A stretch of DNA of 64,000 nucleotides from Amborella trichopoda (Eukaryota; Streptophyta; Magnoliopsida; Amborellales; Amborellaceae). Below the pieces are notes generated by a model, which saw only the letters and a program-made list of their open reading frames with translations, did no database searches and was not told the DNA's origin. Both the position numbers and the translations under genes were made by a program. The DNA lies in NCBI RefSeq assembly GCF_000471905.2, contig NW_006498527.1, positions 1,954,328 through 2,018,327 on the forward strand. The letters are read 5' to 3'. This document shows positions 49,201-61,200 of the stretch, piece by piece (positions within the stretch are counted from its first letter, which is position 1; each line of letters begins with the position of its first letter).

Positions 49201-52200
49201 AAAGGAAAGCGTCGGGCTGGCCCTGGCTAGGCCCAGGCCGGCACTTGGGCCATGGTGGCCCATCCTAGCCCAACCCTCAGACCACAAAATGTGGCCCAGG
49301 CACTAGTTTTTAGAGGCAGGCCCCGAGGCCCATTTCCAGCCCTAACTGCAATGAGGACAGACAATCTGAAATTATGGATTTTTTGTTATGGCGAAATCCA
49401 AAATTTGGCGGCAATACAAGCCATGACAAACGGGTACTTCAAAAATGCGTTCCATACCCTTTTGGGATACTTTCAGACTTTGGGTTTATATGGAAACTCA
49501 CAAGGGAAAAGGGGGGGGGAGGGGAAAAAAAGCTCTTAATGTATTCATTTGCAAGGCCAGATGGCCTAGCCCCAAGCACCACAATTTACAACCTTCAATG
49601 TATGTCTGTGCATGCAAGCGTGTGCATGTGTGTCTGTGCATGCATATAGATCATGGTACATATTTTCCCACACACATTCTATGATCTCATAAATGTTCAT
49701 AGATCCTAATGATACAAATAATAGCACCCTAAAATATAAGGTCCTAAATATCATATAGTCCTAATAGATATAGGTAATAGAGTCCTTCCACATAATCCTC
49801 AACAAACTAGGGTAGTAGTAAAAATTGCTTTTCCTCCGAATAAACTACAAAAATAGAACATTTTTATCCCAAAAATTAATAGATAAGCAGTTTCATGAAA
49901 ATAGGACAAATTATAGAAGGGCTGTTTCCATTAGAACCTATACGAATCAAAACACTTTTGCAAATTTCTGAAAGATATCCATATTTATTTGGCAAAAATT
50001 TACTTTGAATATGTTTCAAAATAAAAAATTCCATTTGGTTTCATCTTTCTCAATGCTTTGCCCATGCATCTCATGGGCTGCAACCTAGTGGTTAGTGTGT
50101 GCATGCGTGTGTGTTTAAAGATAAATAAATCTCTTTACTAAAAGCAACAATTAGCAACAATAGAAACATTACAGAAGAACCTGGCATCAGGTTATGGGTT
50201 CAATAATGCGCTAATGAACTAATCGTTAAGAGAGATAAACAAAGTGGAGCTCAATGAACCTGGAAAGCTTACCTGTAAATGCCGTGGTAGAAGACTCCCT
50301 AGTAAGTCAACAGGAATTTTCTCTAGCCCTTCAAGGACAACAATGTGAGTTGTGAAGGAAAACGCTTTGCCCACAATACCCCATGCCTCATTCCAATCCA
50401 AATGCTCTTCATCAACCAAAACCCGCATTAGTTCAGCTATCATTAGAGAAGGATGGGTATCATTTAGCTGCAAAGCCACCTGCAACATGTAGGACACTCA
50501 TTTCTTACTGTCACCCATATTATACTTCCGGCATAGGTCCACATGAAGGTTTGCATAGTAGAAAAACAAGTGATAAAAAATAAAATAAAAATTAAAAAGA
50601 AACAAAACAAACAGGATTTAAGATAAACCCAAAAACAATCAAGTGATTTAAGTAACACATTTCCCTTCTACTTTACTAATCATAAAAATAATAATATCGA
50701 ACATATATCACGGAAGAAGCCATCAAAACACACCTTGTCAGGGAATTCCTGAAAATTAGTATGCAAATCCTTGAACCTGCGAACAATGTCTTGCAATGAT
50801 GCTGAGACAAAGAAGTATTGTTGTTTAAGACGAAGTTCTTTCCCCTAAAATACAGAAATACATAACTAAAAATTAAACCAAGGAATCCATAAAACAGAAA
50901 ATACATTTTTAAACCACAGATCTGTTAGACAATGAGAACGAAATCACAAGTTATAGAATGGAATTAAACAGTAAACAGTTCCTACAATGAAGAACAGAGC
51001 ATTGAAAATTTCAATGACTATACAGCAAACCTACAGATACCAATCGCAGGACACTACGTTTCAACCTTTCCTGCTGCCTTTCATACAGCACAAAATAATA
51101 TCATCTGAAAACCTCCCATCCCATTAATTAATCATATGTAATTTTTTGTTCCAATAGCAATGCAAAAGGTGTTCTCACTCATGGGCTTCATTTAATTATT
51201 GAGGTAGACATAAAATTCCAAGAGAGAACCAAAACTACGCACCACAGAATGTAAAAGATTCGTTCGAAGAGTGCCAATGAGCAGTGTAAGTAGTAAGTGC
51301 ATTTCACACCAAACACTATCTTATCAATGACCACATGGATAAAGCATATGTTTAGTCAATTGGTGTCTTCATTCATTTTCAGTTAAATAAATTTTCTCTC
51401 CAAGTTTTCAAGTGCGCACCACGTACCCAATAAGTGATATTCTGAGAAAACGACTTCATGCCCAAAAAGAAGTGTAGAGGTGCATAGCCACTGCTAAGTG
51501 CTATGCACCTGCTAAGTGCCAAGTTCAAATCCTACTGCTATGTGCCAAGTTCAAATCCTAAGATGTTGACTCTGCAACTGCTAAGTGCCAAGTTCAAATC
51601 CTACTGCTAAATTATCAAAAAAGAAAGACCACATTAAATTTTCTCCAAGAATAAAAAATAAAAAAGAAAGGCCACATTAAATCACAGGCAAGATATAAGG
51701 GCAATACTGCTAGAGGACTGCATTTGACTGTCTGACTGTTGCGCCACTTTTACAAGCTCTATGTCATGTTCAAGTTCGTTAAGTGATGCAAAGTTAGTGA
51801 ATGGGACAACCGCTAAAAACTATATATAGGGTATCATGGCTTCCAAAAGGTTCTCCAACACAATCATAAATGAAGGATTCCGACTGCATTTCCTCAATAG
51901 AATTTCTGCCCTGGGAAATCAAGCAATGTACCTGGTAAGAACGATCATCAGGATACAGAACACTGCTTATCGTCTCCGCCTTCTGCCTATTGATGACAGC
52001 ATTGATGTAATCTCCAGTATTGAAGGATTCCTGCTAGCAGTAGTTCCTTAGAAGTTAAAACAATTCAACATTTTTCAAGTTCCAAGATACCACGGAAGAG
52101 TATCTATATTTTTTAACATAGCAGTCAAGATAAGATAGTCCTTCACACAAGAAAAAAATGATTCAGAAAATATTGAAATTAAAAAAATGCAAATTTCCTG

Positions 52201-55200
52201 AAACTAGAGCTATTTGACATGATGTGGACATCTATGCATATTGAAAGTCGATACCATCTGGCAAGAAGAAAACAATTCAATCATAGTAATCCACTACCTG
52301 TTGTAATACCATAACAGCTTTGTCTTATCCTGGCGAATTGATGATGGAATTCTATAGATAATTAATTGTATGCTACTAAACAATGTGAGAGAAAAACACA
52401 AGCAGAGCAGACAGGATGTATAATACCCAGATATGTTAATTAATGAATTATATTAAAAAAGGGGCATTTTCCCAACATAAACACCTCAAATGAATTTGGG
52501 GTGATTTTCTGCCCCTAGGTTTTTTCTTTTTTTTTCCTTGATGTAGCTGAAAAAGAAAAGGACCATTGTAGCAGTCCGTCAAGTTAAGCAAAAGCAGCCC
52601 TCTGCTGAAGTGTTTTATCTGCTTCAGTTGGCTTGCAGGCTGGATCCGCAGTCTTGGGCCTCCACCTCTTTGGCAAACTAAGCCAGGATCGTACCATTTG
52701 ATGGTGACCCAACGCTTTTGACATCCCTCTCAGAGATGAGCTGTACTCTGTCAATTGATTATTTCCCATCCTACAATGGGAGGTTTCCTCTTATAACTGA
52801 CAATCAAAGTTGCATACTTTTCTTTGAAGCCAGTTGATTAATTGTTTCCTAGATTTAATCATTATGGAAGCCAGCCAACAAACACTCAACCTTGTCATGA
52901 ACATCAAATTTCGAAAGACATTCTCTGTAATTAATCAGTATCAATCAAATTCCACACAAGTAAGCCACAAAGAACACATTGATTGCTTCATGCATAACAG
53001 ACAGAAATTCATTAATCAATTCATGCATGATATCCTCATAAAGTAATGATTGGGAAAAGATCCTTATATCAAATATTCGGCAAGTAGAATATCCCAACAC
53101 AATTTCAAGACACATGGAGTTTGCATTGTTCCATCGTCAGATAGATACCAAGGAGTTAAACAAACAATTACCAAAAGAAAAAAGGGTTATACAAACCATA
53201 TCATACTGGTCGCTGGGTTTGGCAGCCCAAAGTCGAAGATTAATGGTGTTCCGCGTCCCATATCCAGGAATAGGGTTGTCATAGGCAACAGCTTCCACCT
53301 ACCATACACAAGCTGAATCAGAATGAAACAGAAGATAGTATAAATTCCATCAGAATGTACATTAACAAAAGATACATTGAAGCTATTACATATGGTTACT
53401 GAAGTTCTCAAGATTCAAATGTTCAAATTTGAATGTTCTGATCTCCCTTATGTGAGTTGCATGTGGTATTAATAAACTAGCAAAATATCAAGATAGTAGC
53501 TGGAACACCTACATACAGCATGCGGGTGGTCCAGAAACTTGAAATTGAGAGGGTGCCTGGACGCCATTAATTTTTTCTAAAATGACCATTACACCAATCT
53601 GGTATCCAAAATATTAGATGAGTGAAAAGGTAAATGACACCTCTGGGAGGTTGAGTTTTTTTTTGGGTGGCGAGGGGGGGGAGGAGGGGGGAAGGATGAA
53701 TTTTTTTATTTTTATTTTTTTTTGAGAAAAGGTTAACTGGGAATTAAATATTATTAGAAACATAGTTGACTGCTCCGTATATTGTCTTGCGTTTGAAGTT
53801 TCTAGATGAACTCCATGATCTATGAAGTAGTTCCAGTCACCATCCTGATATTTTTTGAGATAAACTACAACAATTGCAAGCATATTTCATCCAATATGGG
53901 GGAATAGACGCACTGCCTTACCGTTTCTCCAGGAACCCAGATTTTGAATTTCTTGCCATCAACAATCTCCTCTTCCACCGTCCCATAGAACTAAAGCACC
54001 CGCCATTAGAAAAGACCAAGACATGAGATGGATTCAAAGAAATTGTAGCAACCTAAATACAGAGACTTCAAAGCAACTATTTATTTATTTTAAAAAAAAA
54101 AAACACTGCAAAATAGCGGGAAAATCAACAAGGTTAGAAGCAGGAGAGACCTTCACTGGGTAGGAAATATGAACACGCTCAATCTCCCAAGGGTTACCAA
54201 AGTTGAGCCAATAGTCAGGCTGCTCATGCTGAAACCCATCCAATATTACTTGGCGGAATAATCCATACTGGTATCGTAGTCCATAACTACAGAATGCAAA
54301 TGCCAATCCAGTTATTGGCAATGGAGCTGAAGGTTTTCAACATTTAACATAAGGAAAGCATACTATAATCCGATCGACATGAAGAAAGTTAGCATAATCC
54401 ATTGGGGAAATCACCATCCAATGAAAAGAGAGAGAGAGAGAAAGAGAAATACAGACCAATGGGGGGCATGTCCTGCTCATAGTCAGCAATACATGCAACA
54501 CAATATACTGATAAACCAAAAACTCAATTAATTCAGTTTTGGTCCAAAGAAACCAGGCCAAGAAAATGGTCAAATAAAACAAAGCACCAGAAAATTGTGG
54601 AGTGAAAAAAAGAAAAGAAAAAAGGATTTGTTGGGATTAAATGAAAAACACAGTTAAAAAAGTTTGCATATATGTATTTGTGTGAACATGTGCAAGGGTC
54701 AGTTTATTTTTTTTTGAAACTTGTGCAAGGGTCAGTTTATTAAATTAGCCTCCAAGAAACATGAAGAATTTTAATTCACAATGTGAGTAATCAACCAAAG
54801 AATGCCTTTTATCCCAATGAGTAAGGGCTAATTTGATAAAAATAACAAAAAAGATAAACTTGAAGGAATTTTAAAAATTATTTTGAAAACCTTTTATATA
54901 AGGGCAAAGTTTATATAGAACCGAGGCTCTAAACAATTAAATTTGAGCCTACTTCAAAAATTTCACTAGAAGAGGTTGTTTTGATGCCCAAATATCTTCA
55001 AATTGATCATCTCAACATCAAGATGTATGGACATGAGAAAAAAATTGATTGCAATTTTTGGAAATAGTGTATTTTGTAACTCATTTTTTGACCGTCAATT
55101 TTCAAGATTTTCAAGTTTTTATAGATAGGTCAATCTATACTATTTTTAGAAGCTTTAAACTTTATAAATAAATATGAAAATATATTTTAAGGCTATCACA

Positions 55201-58200
55201 AAGATTTTCAATATTGAAACCATATTTCTCAACACTATTTGAAGGTAGGCTCTAATTTGATTGTTTAGAGCCTAGGCTCTATAAAAACCACACCCTTTAT
55301 ATAAAATGGTGCGATTTGTATAAGGCACCGCATCAACCTTAAACAATAAAAGTAAACTGCACCTCTAAATATTGCTAAAACATACAATAGTGGTGCTGAA
55401 AACCTTTATGATGGCTTAAATATCTATTTCCACCTTCAATTATGAAATTCAAAGCTCCAAAAACAGTGTAGATTAAGCAGATCTATAAACACTTCAAATT
55501 TTTGTAAATGGACGGTCTATATAATGTATTACAAGATGCACTACTTTTTGTTCTTCGAATCCTTTTTCTCATATCCATACATCTCAAGGATGAGATGATC
55601 AACAGTAGGGATTCGGAACAACCTTCTTGGGTGGATTTTTGAGGTGCACCTTACTTCTACAGTATCAGGTTGACACCTTGTATAAACTTTTTCCTTTATA
55701 ACAAAGAAAAAATATGGCAATATTTCATTTTTCTTCAAAAAATTCAAGCTTTTTTTAGCTTCTTTGAAAATCATGCCTTTTAAAATCTGTTTTTAAAAAA
55801 TAAGCATTTTTGTAAAGAATGTGTTCTAAACAGAGTTTTGATAAATATGGTCATCTTATGGTGGCACTGCTCTCTCTCTCCCCATTGTTTTATTCGATAA
55901 TGATGACCCCACTGGACTGTGGTTTTCCCATAGACCACTGGAATATAGTATACTTTTCCTTTAGGAGATATCTACGAACTGTCGAAGAATTTTCTTTTTC
56001 TTTTTTCGAGGACCCATTCTTGGAATATAAATGTTCAGAGAAATTATTATGTTGAAATATTTTTGAAAAGAAACAAGGCTGAAGATGCTCACATAATGGG
56101 GCAAGCCAAAGCAACTGTACACCTTCTAAGGTATAGAAATTAACCATTTGAAGTTCTACAGAAAAGCCACTTCTACAGAGTAATTAATATCAAGAAAAAA
56201 TGAGCTGCCATAGTCTAGAAAGGTTCCCCAGGCTTGAATAAGAGAGAGAAACATACCCCCAGGCAGGAAAGTCTAATGTCGCTAGCGAATCCATAATACA
56301 TGCTGAAAGACGAGCTAGGCCACCATTACCAAGAGCAGCATCCCCTTCCTTTCAATCCCAAAGGTAAAAGGAATCAAATAACAGTGACTCCTAAGAGAAG
56401 TCAATTTCTTGAAGGAATGCAAGGAAGACTAACTAGGCACCAAAAGAAGTTGGTGACAAACATATTCCCCATTACAAAGATAGCTATTATGCAATCCTGT
56501 GCATTATTAACATAGCAAAACTCTGGTCACATAAATTACTGGTACAGAAAGGTGAGGCTCTTCCATTTCGTTAACATTAATTTGTTATCAATATACTCCA
56601 AAGCTCTAATGCATATGATACTTCCAAGAAGCACATAATCAAGACAACTTTGATAAGATTGATGTCAAACAAAAAATAATAATAGACACTGGGAACTATA
56701 TTTCAGAATTTCCAATCACTATATGGAACACAAATACATTCTGAACAATTAAAATTCATGCACCAAAAGAAAAATTAAAACACGTTCTTACATAGTGCAA
56801 TAAGAAAGTTGAGATAGAAATAGGGAAAATAAATAATCACATAATTTGTGAATATGAGAAAATTTATCCGTACCTGCTCCCATCTACAATAAGACTCATG
56901 ATAGCAATGGGGAAAAGAAATAATCTCACAATTATGAATATGAGAAAAAAATTTCCTTACCTGCTCTGCCAGTACTTCTAATTCAAAGCCGAGTTGGGAC
57001 AAGGCCTCTACACATTGATCCTTTATGCCCAAATTGATAATACTATTTGATAAAGATCGACCTGAAAGACCCTAAAGGCCACACTAATAAGCACTGCATG
57101 CTAGTGGCATGAAAATCAAAATTATGCCATTTTTTATGTAGATAACATGTCATATTACAAACGAGTTATATTACAAAACAATGTGACATGATCGAAGCTC
57201 AGAAAGACAATTCTTCAAAAATGAAACTTAATTGTGCAAAACAAAGGCACATAATATTTTCCTTTTTTATCTATAACCAGCATTTCACTGGAGAAGTAAG
57301 ACACATAAATGAAACACAAATCCACCACATAGACTTATTAATAGAAATAAAAAGCACCATGAATTCCGTTCTGAGACCAGTCAATCATACAGCTGTGCTC
57401 TCAATGCATTCATGCAAAATAAAAGACAAGCTTGCGAAGACCGTATCACCAGAATCTGTTTCCTTCTAACTCAAGTAAATACAAAACATGGCCACCATTC
57501 CATGACGTATAACAAAACTAAGAGAGTCCATAAAAAGAACCGATTTCCAGATGTGTTTATGTAGTACTTTGACAGGGTTAAAATATGAAAATATGTTTAC
57601 ATATTTCAAAATTCCCATCAAATATATGGAAAAACCTGAGGTAAACAACAACAGCTAGTGCAATAAATAATTGTAATTGACAAAGATTATCATTGAAAAT
57701 AACTAGCATTATAATAAAGTAAATATCAACAAAATTGAATGATACTCATTTTAATACCCATGAGAAACTCCAATGAGAGGAAGTACACGCGCTTTGGATC
57801 TTTCCTCTTGACATATTGATGAGTATCATGCCAACGTTCAATTAGGCGGTCCCTTACACTATGAGATAAGGCCTATAATATTTACACATGGGAAATGTTA
57901 ATATAGATGTCCAAATAGATGAGGGAAATACATAGCCCAGTATTCCACAAAGCTAGCACTTAAATGAGTCAGATACGTGCAGAAACACAACATATATATC
58001 AAAAATTCAAAACAAAATAAGTAGATAAGAGTCTCTGACCTATTTCAATGAACCTGCAAAGCTACTTTCAAAACTGAATAAAGGAATTTCAAATTATCAC
58101 ATTTCTACTATATCTGCTCACACAAACAAGGACATTAAGGGTAAACCACATGGCATTCAAACTACAAGGAGACCTACAGAGAGAGAGTATGCAAGAGAAA

Positions 58201-61200
58201 TATGAAGAAAGGATGACTTTAGGACATCTTTCTATATATGCTCCCCCCCATGATCCCCATTGGATATTCCAAATCTAATTGAAGTATATTTTTTAGGATC
58301 TATTTTAAGAAACCAAATAATACTCTAAAACAAAGTGACCAAATTTGTTTATTTAGAACTCTTATATTTCCCCCTTTAGATGGTCACTCTCCAAAAATAA
58401 GAAATTTCTAGATAAATCCTCGAAGCCTAATCCAGCAATATCTTACAATCTATTTTGTAAAAGTGACCACTAAACAGAAATCACTTAAACTTATGTACTG
58501 AAAGCATGGGGCCCTTAGAAAAGCCATAAAGCATGGTATTGGCGTATTGCCACATGTTTTGGGTATCAAATAATTCATGGAACCCTGAAACATTTCCTTA
58601 CGATTTACCGCCCTCTCTTTCCCTGCGTATACCACACTCTCTTTTAAAATGCACCAAAATAAATCTGCTAAATCCTATCTAATCTACCAAACCCATGCCA
58701 TGTCTTCAAATTCTCTCACCGACTCACCCTCTCTCCTATGGAATTTTTTTAATATTTTAGCTATCTCATGGTTTAACTACACACACAAAGCATGTGCTTT
58801 ATAACTAGATAGCTATTATGCATTTGTACATTTTTAGCATACATGGTATCAAATTTTGGTGTTGGATTCCAATGGATGATCAAGGCTGTGGGTAAACGTC
58901 CCAGCAGACCCCCATCCATCAAAAAGAAAGAAGCCCCAATGGGCCCTACAACAGTTGATGTCCACAGTCTGTAATCAGAAAAGAATGGTGGGTGCCCTTT
59001 TGTTGTATTATAAACCATAGACCACTGGTGATGGTTAATGCCCCTTTGGTGTACTATTTACCATAGTCAATAAGTTCATGGCATACTTTCTTGTTTGTCG
59101 TTGTATTATCATTATTGACTGAGCAAGATGGGCAAAGTGGCAAACCATCAGAAAAGAAAACAAGTCCATTATTATTCTTGTTGCGGTATCATTATTATTG
59201 GCAAATTTCAACAATATAATGTATTATTGAAAACCATAATTCATTGGGTAATCATTGTCCAATGAAATGATGGATTGTGATAGTGGTGATTTTTGGTGTA
59301 TCATATGCACCACTAGTGATGTTTGATGCCCTTACCATAAGGTATACACCATATATAAATGGTTTATGGCATGCTTTACTTCTTCTTGTTGGTAAGTGCA
59401 TACCATACAAATATACTATGGAAAACCATGGTTCATTGGGTCATCTTTTTGAATATGGATGATGGACGTGATGGGGGTGAAAGTGGGACCATATTGCCTT
59501 CCTGTACTTTTCTAGTGGGTAACAATCTCTCCAACCATTATCTATCATGCCCATATAAAGTTATGACCAATGGACCATGGATTTCCATAATCCATTGGAT
59601 TATAATAATAAATTTTCAAGAACATCAACAGCAATAATAATAATGTTGCAATTATTATTTTTATTAGGAAAATATAATTAATTGGTCAAATTTACAAATT
59701 TACCTTACAAAATTATTAGAGGTGTCGAATTATCTTATTTAACACTACAAGTATAGCTTTTTAAGGTTTATTTCATTCAAGGGAAATGCTGACGTAGGTC
59801 CACTGGCCTACAGCTAAACATAAGCTCAACGGCCTATATTGAATCTGGGCCGATCCAATGATCACGATTGCATTTCGTATTTAAAGTTTAATTTTTTTTT
59901 ATATATAAATCCAAATCATTTGAAATTTTAGGCATGTGTTCTTTAAAAATATTAAAATCCAATAAAAATATCAAAAAAACATTTTGTAAAAAATAAGCTG
60001 ACCAAAATACCCCCAAAATAATTCAGAAGTATTTTGATCAATTTATATTTTTGAATTATTTTTTTAATATTTTTATTAGATGTGTGTTGATGAGAAGAAT
60101 AGATGTCACAATTTTAACATGATTTAGATTTATAGAAAAAAATTAAAATTCAAATACAAAAAAAGATCGTGTCCGTCAAATCGGTCGAGATTGAATTTGG
60201 GTCATTGAGGCACTAATGGACCTAGGCTAACATTTCCCTTCATTTAAGTACCTTTTAAAAATATTAAAAAAAAATTGACCAAATTACCCCTGCTCATGAA
60301 TAGGAACTTTAAATATTTTGATAATTTAAAATTTGCCCAAATACAAAAATACCCCTTGTTGTGTTGCAATACTTAATTATTTTTACCATTTTGTAGTTCC
60401 ATTTGCTAACCATGAACAACAGTCTTATCGTCGGTTGGCTCAAGTCACTTAAATATGGCTAAATTACCAAATCTCTCTCTGTTTGCGCAATGTTCTCATT
60501 CCTGGATAAGGGCAATTTGGTCATTATTATTTTTTATTATTATATCAAGTAATTTTTATTGGTCTTTCTCAGAGCTAGAAATCTCAAAAGAAGAGAGATC
60601 TGAAGGTTCCCTCTTCTCTTTTAACCACAAAGTTGTCTTTTTTATAGCTTCTAACTTCCCAAGGGTACCCAATAACTCATTCTTTTGAAGACCAAATCTC
60701 AAAAATTTAAATCAACCAACAAATCACTCGATAGTCAATACTCAACGCCCAAACTTCAGTCAATCAAAAGTCTTCAATGATGCACTCATTGAAACAATAA
60801 TTCATCAAGCGCATGATCCAAATTGTTCATGGTTTGACACATTAATCGATAAGGAAAAGTTCGAGTTGTATCCAAAATTTTACCTGGTAAGCCTCAAAAT
60901 CATCAAAACTGAATCGAGATCTTGCAACCGTGAATTCAACATGATCCAGAATGGCCTTTTGAAGACTAACTGAATCATTTTTAAGGTACCCATCCATTAA
61001 TTTGAACACAACCTCAGCTCTTCTAGCCTGCGATGGTGGAGCCCTCCTAGTTGAAATTCCCCTCGATGGGGCAGTCACCACTGGCCCTTTCTCATTCATG
61101 GCATCCAAAAGAGCCTTTGAAATTTTTTTAAGGCTCTCTTCTTCCTCGATCTTTTGGCCATGTGAATTCGTTACGGAAAACTTCTTAATGAAAAAGCCAC

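Noticed and set aside
49252-49684. Overlapping Gly/Pro-rich frames on the plus strand
   Set aside because: They lie in intron 10 of the phosphorylase gene and follow the GC-rich element.
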